From an uncultured Actinotalea sp. (lineage in GTDB: Bacteria; Actinomycetota; Actinomycetes; Actinomycetales; Cellulomonadaceae): DNA of 12,836 nucleotides. The notes under the pieces are model-generated. The model saw only the letters and a program-made list of their open reading frames with translations. It did no database searches and was not told the DNA's origin. How positions within the stretch are numbered: the first letter of the stretch is position 1; the number at the start of each line of letters is the position of its first letter. This document shows, piece by piece, positions 6,089 to 12,836 of this stretch. The stretch is taken from NCBI RefSeq assembly GCF_946885855.1, contig NZ_CAMPHH010000081.1:1-12836 (forward strand), in the 5' to 3' direction. Made by a program: the position numbers and the translations under genes.

Positions 6089-7538
6089 GGCCGACCTCCT
6101 CCTCGGTCAGCCGCGCGAGGAGGACGTCCAGCGCCGGGTCGTTGAGGTAGTTGCTGATCGTCACGACCTGGACGTCCGGGCGGGCCAGGGCCGCGCGCTC
6201 CGCCAGGTTCTCGTGGACGACGACGACGTCCGCGTCCGCCGGGATCTTCTCGATCGAGGTGTTGACCACCTCGACGGCGCGGGCGTCCGAGGGCAGCTTC
6301 TTGCGGAAGATGCTCGCGCCCATGGTGCTGCTGCCCATGCCCGCGTCGCAGGCGAAGACGATCTTGACGGGCCTGTCGGGGTCGCCGTCCGCGACGACGC
6401 CGGAGAGCACCGCAGCACCCTCCGCCTTCATGGCCTTGGACCGCTCGGCGAACTCCTCCAGGTCGTCCTCCTGCGCCTCCCCGTTGCGCTTGCGGTCCAT
6501 CTTGAGCAGGAGCGAGGTGACCAGGAAGCTCACGACGGTGGCGACGAGGACGCCCGCGATGATGCCGAGGTGGTCGCCCCGGGGCGTGAGGATGAGGTAC
6601 GCGAAGATCGAGCCCGGGCTCGGGCCCGCGACGAGGCCCGCGCCGAACGCCATGAAGGTCGCGATCCCGGACATCGCCCCGGCGATCATGGCGAGGATCG
6701 TGATCGGCTTCATGAGCACGTACGGGAAGTAGATCTCGTGGATCCCGCCGAAGAAGTGGATGATGACCGCGCCCGGCGCGCTGTCACGGATCGTCCTGGA
6801 GTTGCCGAACATCCAGAACGCGAGGAGCAGGCCGAGGCCCGGGCCCGGGTTCGAGGCGACGGTGAAGAAGATCGACTTACCGGCCTCCGCGGCCTGCTGC
6901 ATGCCCAGGGGGTAGTACATGCCCTGGTCGATGACGTTGTTGAGGAACAGCACCTTCGCCGGCTCGTTGACCAGCGCGAGCAGCGGCAGGAGGCCCGTGG
7001 ACACCAGGGCCGTGATCCCGGCCAGCATGACCTCGTTCACGCCGAGGATCAGCGGGCCGATGGTCAGGTAGGACACCAGGCACAGCACGAGGCCGAGGAT
7101 GCCGAGCGAGAAGTTGTTGATCACCATCTCGAAGCCCGGCCGGATGAACCGCTCGAGCGCCCCGTCGACCCTCTTCATGAGCCAGGCGCTGAGCGGCCCC
7201 ATGACCATCGCGCCGAGGAACATCGGGATCTCCGCACCGACGATGAGCCCGACGGCGCCCACGGTGCCGATCACGCCGCCGCGGTGCCCGTGCACCAGCC
7301 GACCGCCGGTGTACGCCAGGAGCAGCGGCAGCACGAAGGTGATGATCGGGCCGACCAGCTCGGCCAGGTGCTCGTTCGGGATCCACCCGGTCGGGATGAA
7401 CAGGGCGGTCAGGAGCCCCCAGGCGATGAAGGCCCCGACGTTGGGGATGACCATCGCCGTCAGGAAGCCGCCGAACGCCTGGATGCGCGCGCGTCGGGTG
7501 CTGCCCGTCGCGGGAGGAGCCATCGGGGCCGCGCTCAT
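6078..7538 (-). CDS. PTS enzyme IICB, mannitol family (MtlA/CmtA-type), lacking the IIA domain
   Basis: A 486-residue membrane transporter that imports and phosphorylates a sugar alcohol or related sugar. Residues about 20-345 form the IIC channel with many hydrophobic helices. Family markers are GGFLTAMVIPNVGAFIAWG near the start, NNFSLGILG, NEPAKVLFLNN and GGIHEIYFPY (264-273, the sugar-contact motif). A charged linker (about 347-390) leads to IIB with FACDAGMGSSTMGAS, where Cys397 is the phosphorylated residue. The IIA domain fused in E. coli MtlA (637 residues) is absent here and encoded separately two genes upstream, the split seen in CmtA/CmtB. ATG 7538 overlaps the kinase stop as ATGA, with AGAGGTG upstream. 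Mannitol as substrate is the family default, but the partner genes argue for something else. Confidence 0.93.
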   Translation of the reverse strand: MSAAPMAPPATGSTRRARIQAFGGFLTAMVIPNVGAFIAWGLLTALFIPTGWIPNEHLAELVGPIITFVLPLLLAYTGGRLVHGHRGGVIGTVGAVGLIVGAEIPMFLGAMVMGPLSAWLMKRVDGALERFIRPGFEMVINNFSLGILGLVLCLVSYLTIGPLILGVNEVMLAGITALVSTGLLPLLALVNEPAKVLFLNNVIDQGMYYPLGMQQAAEAGKSIFFTVASNPGPGLGLLLAFWMFGNSRTIRDSAPGAVIIHFFGGIHEIYFPYVLMKPITILAMIAGAMSGIATFMAFGAGLVAGPSPGSIFAYLILTPRGDHLGIIAGVLVATVVSFLVTSLLLKMDRKRNGEAQEDDLEEFAERSKAMKAEGAAVLSGVVADGDPDRPVKIVFACDAGMGSSTMGASIFRKKLPSDARAVEVVNTSIEKIPADADVVVVHENLAERAALARPDVQVVTISNYLNDPALDVLLARLTEEEVGRAQ

Positions 7539-8275
7539 CGGTCACCTCTCGTGTCGATCGTGCCGTCGGGGTGAAGGTGGAGCATGAGGTCAACCTTCCT
7601 CGTGTCGGTGTGGCGGAGGACGCGATCGACGTTGGGTCCATCGCTGCGTTCGTAGAAGGCCTCGGCCTCGTCCCGGCTCATGCCGCCGCGCACCTTCCGC
7701 TGGACGAGGCGCTCCCGGAGCAGTGACCGGTCGGCCGAGATGAAGACGTTGAGGCTCGAGTACGTGCTCACGGCGTCCCAGCCGGGCTCGTCGAGCAGGA
7801 GCCAGTTCCCCTCGACGAGGACGAGCCCCGCGGTGATCCGCTTGGCCGCCGGCACGACGTCGTGCACCGTGCGGTCGTAGACCGGCCAGTCGATGTCCGC
7901 GTGCCGCGCCGCGTCCAGGTGGCTTCGGAGCGCCGCCAGGTCGAAGGTCTCCGGCGCGCCCTTGACGTCCAGGAGGCGGCCGGACCCGTCACCGCCGGGT
8001 AGCGGCGTCGCAGCCAGGCGCGCCGTCGGCAGGTGGAACCCGTCGAGGCCGACCGCGGCGAGGTCGAGGTGCGGCGCCCGCCGCTCCAGCACCGCGGCCA
8101 GGGTCGACTTGCCGGTCCCGGGCGGGGCGGCGAGGAAGACATAGCGTCGGCCGCCCGCCGGCCGGACCGCCAGCGCCTCCAGCCGCGGCAGGAGGATCTC
8201 GTCGACGAGGCGGGTGTCGAGGTCGGCCTCGACCTCGAGCCCGTTCACCTCCACCCGGACGGACGGCCCGCTCAC
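7535..8275 (-). CDS. YggC-type P-loop kinase (uridine kinase/pantothenate kinase-like fold)
   Basis: The 246-residue product has a P-loop, FLAAPPGTGKSTLA (48-60), then GLDGFHLP, which matches the substrate-binding DGFH motif of PanK, uridine kinase and fructose-kinase-like proteins. LVLVEGNWLLLDEPGW follows (Walker B-like strand), and an Arg-rich lid (LRERLVQRKVRGGMS). The fold is secure; the substrate is not. E. coli YggC, of nearly the same length, is encoded beside cmtA, cmtB and yggP, so the same partner set occurs here. A kinase inside a PTS operon suggests a second phosphorylation of the imported sugar-phosphate, or phosphorylation of a sugar released after an intermediate step. GTG 8275 overlaps the IIA stop as GTGA with AGGAG just upstream. 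Confidence 0.85.
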   Translation of the reverse strand: MSGPSVRVEVNGLEVEADLDTRLVDEILLPRLEALAVRPAGGRRYVFLAAPPGTGKSTLAAVLERRAPHLDLAAVGLDGFHLPTARLAATPLPGGDGSGRLLDVKGAPETFDLAALRSHLDAARHADIDWPVYDRTVHDVVPAAKRITAGLVLVEGNWLLLDEPGWDAVSTYSSLNVFISADRSLLRERLVQRKVRGGMSRDEAEAFYERSDGPNVDRVLRHTDTRKVDLMLHLHPDGTIDTRGDR

Positions 8276-8718
8276 CGCTCCTGACCGCCCAGGATCGCGA
8301 CCACCTCGTCGACGTCCGCGGAGGCGAGGACGCGTCCGAGGACGGCGTCGTCGACGAGGACCTCGGCGAGGTCACGCATGAGGGCCAGGTGGGCGTCGTC
8401 GTCGGCCGCGGCGAGCGTGAAGACCGCGGTGATCGTCTTGTCCGGGTTCGGCGCGTAGGGGACCGGCGTGCGCAGCGTCAGCAGGCTGAGCCCGGTCTCG
8501 GTCGCACCACTGCCGGGACGGGCGTGCGCGAGCACCACCTCGGGCACGACGATCATGTAGTCACCGTTGGTCGCGAAGCTCTCGAAGATCGCGTCGACGT
8601 ACCCGCTCGTGATGCAGCCGTCCTGGAGCAGGAGGTCCGCGCTCGCGCGGATCGCAGCGGTCCAGTCGTCCGCCTCCTGCTGGAGCCGGACGCGGTGGTG
8701 GGGCACCGACGTGGCCAT
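8272..8718 (-). CDS. PTS enzyme IIA, mannitol/fructose family (CmtB/MtlF-like)
   Basis: The 148-residue cytoplasmic protein accepts phosphate from HPr and passes it to Cys397 of the IICB. VVLAHARPGSGATETGLSLLTL holds the active His65; ITSGYVDAIFES and NGDYMIVVPE before it match the family helix-strand order. A single domain of this length matches CmtB. ATG 8718 is chosen because GAGGAGGAG precedes it by about 7 nt; an upstream in-frame extension to 8799 is Pro- and Arg-rich and lies in the promoter region. First gene of the four-gene operon IIA-kinase-IICB-dehydrogenase. It is transcribed away from HPr-EI and is likely under control of the palindromes at 8802-8835. Confidence 0.93.
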   Translation of the reverse strand: MATSVPHHRVRLQQEADDWTAAIRASADLLLQDGCITSGYVDAIFESFATNGDYMIVVPEVVLAHARPGSGATETGLSLLTLRTPVPYAPNPDKTITAVFTLAAADDDAHLALMRDLAEVLVDDAVLGRVLASADVDEVVAILGGQER

Positions 8719-8801
8719 GGGCACTCCTCCTCGAGTCGGCGGCCGGCCCGGTCCGGCACAGATCGGCACGGTTCGGGAGGCCTGCGGGCGGGTCCTCATC
8801 C

Positions 8802-8817
8802 GCGCTCGTTTGAGCGC
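8802..8817. promoter_or_regulatory. Palindromic operator candidate, box 1
   Basis: GCGCTC-GTTT-GAGCGC is a perfect 6-bp inverted repeat with a 4-nt centre. It is nearly identical to box 2 at 8822-8835 and lies just downstream of the predicted start of the IIA operon, where bound SorC would block transcription. The protein that binds is inferred from gene context. Confidence 0.55.
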
Positions 8818-8821
8818 TGCC

Positions 8822-8835
8822 CGCTCATTTGAGTG
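8822..8835. promoter_or_regulatory. Palindromic operator candidate, box 2
   Basis: CGCTC-ATTT-GAGTG repeats box 1 with 12 of 14 positions identical (the fixed core is CGCTCnTTTGAG) and starts 19 nt from it, about two helical turns. It covers the expected transcript start of the IIA operon and lies next to its -10. Confidence 0.55.
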
Positions 8836-8837
8836 TT

Positions 8838-8868
8838 ACCGTACTCACACCAGCCCACCGGGTGTCAA
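8838..8868 (-). promoter_or_regulatory. Promoter of the IIA-kinase-IICB-dehydrogenase operon
   Basis: On the minus strand a perfect -35 TTGACA (8868-8863) is followed after 19 nt by TACGGT (8843-8838), which fits TAnnnT. Transcription would start near 8831, inside operator box 2. The spacer is a little long. I see no equally good promoter for the divergent HPr gene. Confidence 0.6.
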
Positions 8869-8964
8869 GGATTCGACCGGGCACCGGGACAGCTCCCGCC
8901 AGGGGGCGCCGGCCGCGACCAACCGGCGGACGGCGGGCCGACGGACGTCTTCGAAGGAGTGGAC

Positions 8965-9240
8965 ATGGCAGAACGCACGGTGACCGTCGCCTCACGGGTC
9001 GGCCTGCACGCACGGCCCGCCAAGCTCTTCACCCAGGCCGCCTCCGCGTCCGGCCTCGCCGTGACGATCGCGAAGGGCGACGGCCCGCCCGCGGACGCCG
9101 CGAGCATCCTGCGGGTCATGGCCCTGGCCGTCGGGCACGGCGAGGAGGTGACCATCGCGGCGCAGGGCGAGGGCGCGGACGCCGTCCTGGACGACCTCGC
9201 CCGGCTCCTCGCCACGGACCTCGACGCGGAGCCGTCGTGA
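8965..9240 (+). CDS. ptsH: Phosphocarrier protein HPr
   Basis: A 91-residue PTS phosphocarrier: it takes phosphate from enzyme I on His15 and gives it to enzyme IIA. SRVGLHARPAKLF contains the active His15-Ala-Arg17-Pro, and PADAASILRVMALAVGHGEEV contains Ser47, at the place of the regulatory Ser46 of Firmicutes. Length is typical. ATG 8965 has GAAGGAG at 6 nt. Its stop overlaps the enzyme I start as GTGA, so the two are translated together. It diverges from the IIA operon, sharing a region of about 250 nt with the operator boxes, so induction by the same sugar is plausible. It could also serve other PTS systems of the cell. Confidence 0.96.
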   Translation: MAERTVTVASRVGLHARPAKLFTQAASASGLAVTIAKGDGPPADAASILRVMALAVGHGEEVTIAAQGEGADAVLDDLARLLATDLDAEPS

Positions 9241-10925
9241 CCGGGGTGTCGACCATCGACGGCGTCGGGGTGGGCCTCGGCGCGACGGTGGGTCCGGTCG
9301 CCCGCGCCCACCCGCGCCCGGAGGTAGGGCGACGGCCGCCGTCGTCCGCCGGTCGGGTGCTGACGGCGGAGGACCTGGACGCGGCCTTCACGACGGTGGC
9401 CACGACGCTGCAGGGCCGGGCCGCAGCCGCGGAGGGCCCGCTCGGTGACGTGCTCGGCGCGACGGCGGACATGGCCCGCGACCCCGAGCTGGTCGGCCAG
9501 GCCAGGCGCCGGCTCGAGGGCGGCGACCCCGCCGACGTCGCCGTCGACCGGACGATCGCCGAGTTCGCGGACCTGTTCCAGGCCGCCGGCGGCTACCTCG
9601 CCGAGCGCGTGACCGACCTGCGCAGCGTCGGCGACCGCGTGGTCGCCGTCCTGCACGGCCTGCCCGAGCCGGGCGTCCCGCCGCTGCACCGGCCGTCCGT
9701 CGTGGTCGCCGAGGACCTCTCCCCCGCCGACACCGCAGCCCTCGACCTCGACAAGGTCCTCGGCATCGTCATCGAGCGCGGCGGTCCCACCGGCCACACG
9801 GCGATCATCGCCGGCCAGCTCGGGATCCCGTGCGTCGTCCGCGCGGCCGGCGCCTCGCGCCTCGAGGACGGCCGTGAGGTGGCCGTCGACGCGGCGACCG
9901 GCACGGTCACCCCGGACCCCGACGACGTCGTGCGGCAGCGGGTGCGCGACCGTGCGGCGGGACTCGCGGCGCTGGCCGGGGCGACCGGGCCGGGCGCGAC
10001 GCGCGACGGCCACCCGGTGGCGCTCCTGGCCAACATCGGGACGGCCGAGGACGCCGAGCGGCTCGCGGCAGACGCCGTCGAGGGCGTCGGGCTGTTCCGC
10101 ACGGAGGTGCTCTTCCTGTCCCGCGCCACCGCGCCGGGCGAGGACGAGCAGGCGGCCGTCTACGCACGGACCCTGTCCGCCCTGGGTGGGCGCAAGGTGG
10201 TCGTCCGGACGCTCGACGCCGGCGCGGACAAGCCGCTCGCGTTCGCGGCCCTGCCGGACGAGGAGAACCCCGCGCTCGGCGTCCGCGGGATCCGCCTGGC
10301 CCGGCGGACCGAGGAGCTCCTCCGCACCCAGCTGACGGCGCTCGGCCGCGCTGCCGCACAGACCGGTGGCGAGCCGTGGGTCATGGCGCCGATGGTCGCC
10401 ACGCCGCAGGAGGCGGCGCGCTTCGCCGCCCTGGCCCGGGAGGCCGGCGTGCGGCAGGTCGGGGTGATGGTGGAGGTGCCCTCAGCGGCCCTGCGCGCCC
10501 GCGACGTGCTCGCCGAGGTGGACTTCATCTCGATCGGGACGAACGACCTCGCGCAGTACACGATGGCGGCGGACCGGCTCCAGGGGGAGCTCGCCGACCT
10601 CCTCGACCCCTGGCAGCCGCCGCTCCTGGACCTGGTGGCCACCGCGGCCGCGGCCGGCGCGGAGACCGGCAAGCCCGTGGGCGTCTGCGGGGAGTCCGCC
10701 GCGGACCCGGGTCTCGCCCTCGTGCTCACCGGGTTCGGGGTCACGAGCCTGTCCATGTCTCCGGCGGCGGTCCCGGCGGTCCGTTTCGCCCTCTCGCGCC
10801 ACACGCTCGCGCAGTGCCGGGAGATCGCCGCCGCGGCCCGCGGTGCCGACAGCCCGGCAGCGGCCCGCGAGGGAGCGCTGCGTCTCGTCGACCCGCAGGT
10901 CCGCGAGGTCCTCGCACTGGGGTGA
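9237..10925 (+). CDS. ptsI: PTS enzyme I (phosphoenolpyruvate-protein phosphotransferase)
   Basis: The 562-residue enzyme autophosphorylates from PEP and passes phosphate to HPr. Order of parts: N-terminal phosphohistidine/HPr-binding domains with GGPTGHTAIIAGQLGIPCVV (active His187); a linker; then a TIM-barrel PEP-binding domain with GVGLFRTEVLF, VRTLDAGADKP, NPALGVRGIR, MAPMVATPQEA, GVMVEVPSAA, SIGTNDLAQYTMAADR and PVGVCGESA (catalytic Cys484). All key residues are present and length is close to the usual 570. GTG 9237 overlaps the HPr stop by 4 nt, with GCGGAG upstream. A second GTG five codons on is possible. Nothing suggests decay. Confidence 0.96.
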   Translation: MTGVSTIDGVGVGLGATVGPVARAHPRPEVGRRPPSSAGRVLTAEDLDAAFTTVATTLQGRAAAAEGPLGDVLGATADMARDPELVGQARRRLEGGDPADVAVDRTIAEFADLFQAAGGYLAERVTDLRSVGDRVVAVLHGLPEPGVPPLHRPSVVVAEDLSPADTAALDLDKVLGIVIERGGPTGHTAIIAGQLGIPCVVRAAGASRLEDGREVAVDAATGTVTPDPDDVVRQRVRDRAAGLAALAGATGPGATRDGHPVALLANIGTAEDAERLAADAVEGVGLFRTEVLFLSRATAPGEDEQAAVYARTLSALGGRKVVVRTLDAGADKPLAFAALPDEENPALGVRGIRLARRTEELLRTQLTALGRAAAQTGGEPWVMAPMVATPQEAARFAALAREAGVRQVGVMVEVPSAALRARDVLAEVDFISIGTNDLAQYTMAADRLQGELADLLDPWQPPLLDLVATAAAAGAETGKPVGVCGESAADPGLALVLTGFGVTSLSMSPAAVPAVRFALSRHTLAQCREIAAAARGADSPAAAREGALRLVDPQVREVLALG

Positions 10926-10982
10926 GCCGACGACGGCCCGACGGGGACGCCGAGTGCGGCGGCGCGGGCACCTCCCGACGCG

Positions 10983-11017
10983 CTGGGGCATCGCCCGACG
11001 CGTGGGCGCCGCCCCAG
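10983..11017 (+). terminator. Hairpin terminator candidate after HPr-EI operon
   Basis: A two-part stem lies 57 nt after the enzyme I stop: CTGGGGC/GCCCCAG (7 bp), a 2x2 internal loop, then CGCCC/GGGCG (5 bp) with a 7-nt loop. No T-run follows. The stability and position support termination before the opposing tRNA gene. Confidence 0.6.
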
Positions 11018-11042
11018 GCCCCGGGCACGCCGGGCTCGACGG

Positions 11043-11114
11043 AGCCGCCTGTCGGATTCGAACCGACGACCGTCCGCTTACAAGGCGGGTGCTCTACCAC
11101 TGAGCTAAGGCGGC
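11043..11114 (-). tRNA. tRNA-Thr (anticodon UGU)
   Basis: A full cloverleaf of 72 nt is readable on the minus strand: acceptor GCCGCCT/AGGCGGC (7 bp), D stem GCTC/GAGC with a 7-nt loop, anticodon loop CTTGTAA (UGU, reads ACA), T stem GTCGG/CCGAC with loop TTCGAAT, and discriminator T. CCA is not encoded (CCG follows). The first pair of the anticodon stem is C·A (27·43), the only mismatch. The gene stands alone between two terminator-like hairpins. Confidence 0.95.
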
Positions 11115-11139
11115 GACGGGGGAAGTGTGCCAGAGCGCC

Positions 11140-11178
11140 CGACGGCGGCGCCCACAGCGGGGGTGGGCGGCGCCGTCG
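11140..11178 (-). terminator. Long hairpin terminator after VKOR gene
   Basis: Arms of 16 nt (11140-11155 and 11163-11178) pair with one internal mismatch around a 7-nt loop, 15 nt beyond the VKOR stop. Strong enough to end the DsbA-VKOR transcript before the tRNA gene; a T-run is lacking. Confidence 0.65.
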
Positions 11179-11193
11179 GCGTCCGGACCGGGC

Positions 11194-11931
11194 TCAGCCG
11201 AGCAGCGCCGGGCCGTACCGCAGCAGGACGAACACGGCGAGCCCGAGGAGCCAGGCCCACACCACGACGAGGTCGACGTCGCGCTCGACCGCCCAGCGCA
11301 GCCGCTGCAGGACGCGTCGCGGCAGGTAGAGGTTGCCGTCGCGGACGTTGACGTGGGTGAGCGACGTGAACACGAGCGTCGTCGAGACCGTGACGAGCAG
11401 GCACCACGGGCACATCGCGCCGATGACGAACGTCGACTGGGCGAAGAGCCAGTACGCGAACACCAGACCGAGCGTGTAGACGACCTGCGCCGAGAACATG
11501 AACCAGCGCGGGAACCGCACGCCGCCCAGGGACGCCACCGCGATCGTGATGACCACCGGCTCCGCGACGAGGCCGAGGAAGGCGTTGGGGAACCCGAAGA
11601 GCTGGGCCTGCCACGACTGCGCGACGGTGCCGCACGAGAGCACCGCGCTGATGTCGCACCCGAGGACGAGGTCCGGGTTCTCCGCCAGCCGGAGCGCGTC
11701 GACGGACAGCACGAAGGACGCGACGAGGCTCACGCAGGCGGAGACCAGCATCGTCGTGAAGATGAACGCGTTGCTGTGCCGGACGCGGAAGAGAGCGGCG
11801 ACGAGCCCCGTCCCGGCCCGCAGCCCGACGTCGGCCCGGCCCGGCCCGGCGCCGGTCCCGTCCGACCGGTCGTCCGGCCCGGCCGGACCCGTGCGCTGCG
11901 TCACGACGCCCCCCGCGTCCGCGCCGTCCAC
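11194..11931 (-). CDS. Vitamin K epoxide reductase (VKOR)-family membrane protein
   Basis: A 245-residue integral membrane protein that reoxidises a periplasmic or extracytoplasmic DsbA-like partner using a quinone, the actinobacterial counterpart of DsbB. The VKOR signatures are present: loop cysteines Cys92 (GCDIS) and Cys100 (LSCGTV), and the active CPWC (174-177, GAMCPWCLL) at the start of a helix. Four to five hydrophobic helices are visible (about 58-78, 118-137, 147-165, 175-193, 221-237). A 45-residue Gly/Asp-rich N-terminus is cytoplasmic and probably disordered. GTG 11931, 2 nt after the DsbA-like stop, is taken for translational coupling; GTG 11904 after a G-run is an alternative. 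Confidence 0.9.
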   Translation of the reverse strand: MDGADAGGVVTQRTGPAGPDDRSDGTGAGPGRADVGLRAGTGLVAALFRVRHSNAFIFTTMLVSACVSLVASFVLSVDALRLAENPDLVLGCDISAVLSCGTVAQSWQAQLFGFPNAFLGLVAEPVVITIAVASLGGVRFPRWFMFSAQVVYTLGLVFAYWLFAQSTFVIGAMCPWCLLVTVSTTLVFTSLTHVNVRDGNLYLPRRVLQRLRWAVERDVDLVVVWAWLLGLAVFVLLRYGPALLG

Positions 11932-11933
11932 GG

Positions 11934-12806
11934 TCAGCCCCGGACCTGCTCGACGGCGGCGGCCAGCGCGCCGGGGATCCGCCAGTCGACGCCGAGGCCG
12001 TCCTGACCGATGTCCTGGCCGTCCAGCAGCACGGCCGGCGTCGCCAGCCGCGGGAGGTCGCGAGCGGCCTGCTCCGTCACGGCCGTGACCCACGGGACGA
12101 AGGAGTCCTCCCCGGTGGCGTAGGAGCCGTCCTCGATCTGCGCCGCGACGTCGTCGGCGACGCCCGCGCCGCGGGCGAGGTCGGCGATCTGCGCGTCGGT
12201 GAGGCCCGAAGCGCCCTCCGACGGCTGGTTGACGAAGAGCGCGTCGAGGAAGTCGACGAACGCCTCGGGCGCCTGGTCGGCGACGAACGCGGCGGCCGTG
12301 GCCGCGCGGGTCGAGTACTGCGAGCCGGCGGCGGCCCGGTCGAGGATCGACACGAGGTGGTACTCGGTCACGACGTCCCCACCCGCCCGCAGCTCCGCGA
12401 GCGTCGCCCCGTTCGTCTCCTCGAAGAGCTGGCAGAACGGGCAGAGGAAGTCGGAGTAGACCTTGACGGTCACCGCGTCGGGGTCCGCGCCCTCGGCGGA
12501 CCCGGCGACACCGTCCGCGCCGACGACGATCGCGCCGTCGTCGGTCGCCCCCGCGGGGGCGGCGAGGCCCTCGAAGGGGTTGTCCGCGCTGCTGAGGTCC
12601 GGCACGTCGATCGTCGAGGACGACCGGTCGGCGTTGGCGAAGATGAAGGCGACGACGCCGCCGATGGCGAGGACACCGACGACGAGCAGGGAGATGAGGA
12701 TCGTGCGCTGACGGCGCGCCTCGGCCGCCTGCTGCTCCTTGTGGAGGCGGTCCGCGATGGCGCGGGCCTCATCGCGCTGCGTACGGGTGGGCTTGGTGCT
12801 GGACAT
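11934..12806 (-). CDS. Membrane-anchored DsbA-like thiol-disulfide oxidoreductase
   Basis: The 290-residue product has a charged cytoplasmic N-terminus with a short helical stretch (about 10-34), one membrane anchor (about 35-57), a low-complexity Asp/Ala/Ser linker (about 58-110) and a thioredoxin-fold domain of the DsbA/DSBA-like type. The active CPFC is at 122-125 (YSDFLCPFCQLFEE), and the cis-proline loop is LATPAVLLDG (Pro257). No other cysteines are present, as expected for a two-cysteine catalyst. It forms disulfides in exported proteins and is recharged by the VKOR protein encoded next, 2 nt downstream. ATG 12806 has GAGG about 8 nt upstream. It could help the six-cysteine exported protein encoded at 1662-2486, but that is only a suggestion. 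Confidence 0.9.
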   Translation of the reverse strand: MSSTKPTRTQRDEARAIADRLHKEQQAAEARRQRTILISLLVVGVLAIGGVVAFIFANADRSSSTIDVPDLSSADNPFEGLAAPAGATDDGAIVVGADGVAGSAEGADPDAVTVKVYSDFLCPFCQLFEETNGATLAELRAGGDVVTEYHLVSILDRAAAGSQYSTRAATAAAFVADQAPEAFVDFLDALFVNQPSEGASGLTDAQIADLARGAGVADDVAAQIEDGSYATGEDSFVPWVTAVTEQAARDLPRLATPAVLLDGQDIGQDGLGVDWRIPGALAAAVEQVRG

Positions 12807-12836
12807 GGTGGACCTCGGAGGACTGGGGACGCGGGG

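Noticed and set aside
6078..7538. Plain mannitol operon assignment
   Set aside because: The IICB family fits mannitol, but there is no mannitol-1-phosphate dehydrogenase and the partners are a YggC-type kinase and a SorE/YggP-type dehydrogenase, so the substrate is left open.
5799..7574. 591-codon open frame on the plus strand opposite the IICB and dehydrogenase genes
   Set aside because: The translation is a monotonous string of Arg, Glu, Asp, His and Gln with no domain, and it lies antisense to two clear enzyme genes. It is a GC-bias shadow.
11043..11114. tRNA gene as an attachment site of an integrated element
   Set aside because: No integrase gene and no direct repeat of the tRNA 3' end were seen in the window, and base composition is even on both sides.

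Overview
The window comes from a very GC-rich (roughly three-quarters G+C) high-GC Gram-positive bacterium. GTG starts, 4-nt gene overlaps, a SorC regulator, a VKOR/DsbA-like pair and a membrane-anchored thioredoxin-fold protein all fit an actinobacterium. My best guess is Micrococcales near Cellulomonas or Promicromonosporaceae, but no rRNA or other marker is present to fix the genus.

Left part (1-1570). A secreted protein of unknown function runs off the left edge on the minus strand. Its roughly 290-nt leader carries a very clear cyclic-di-GMP-I (GEMM-I) riboswitch core, with a plausible promoter just upstream and several hairpins between aptamer and start codon. A cytoplasmic SGNH/GDSL hydrolase gene diverges from it.

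Export cassette (1662-3468, minus strand). The order is a small secreted protein, an archaeal/ER-type (SipW-like, Ser/His) signal peptidase with an in-frame 27-nt tandem repeat, and a second, larger secreted protein. The two secreted proteins share the same signal-peptide exit motif, A-A-[HQ]-V-[ED]-V, which suggests both are substrates of the peptidase between them. The leader of this cassette has competing inverted repeats.

PTS island (3812-10925). A plus-strand SorC regulator converges on a four-gene minus-strand operon: enzyme IIA, a YggC-type P-loop kinase, a mannitol-family enzyme IICB, and a YggP/SorE-type medium-chain dehydrogenase. These genes overlap by 4, 4 and 11 nt. HPr and enzyme I diverge from it, so the island carries every PTS component needed from PEP to sugar. 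The gene set matches the poorly understood E. coli cmtB-cmtA-yggP-yggC set rather than a standard mannitol operon, and no mannitol-1-phosphate dehydrogenase is present. A TTGACA promoter followed by two near-identical palindromes in the divergent region is the likely control point for SorC. The expected flow is PEP > EI > HPr > IIA > IIB > sugar-phosphate, then oxidation or reduction by the dehydrogenase and a further phosphorylation by the kinase.

Right part (10926-12836). A strong hairpin ends the HPr-EI operon. A tRNA-Thr(UGU) gene follows on the minus strand, then a 16-bp hairpin and a two-gene minus-strand operon encoding a membrane-anchored DsbA-like oxidoreductase and a VKOR-family membrane protein, together a disulfide-bond-forming module.
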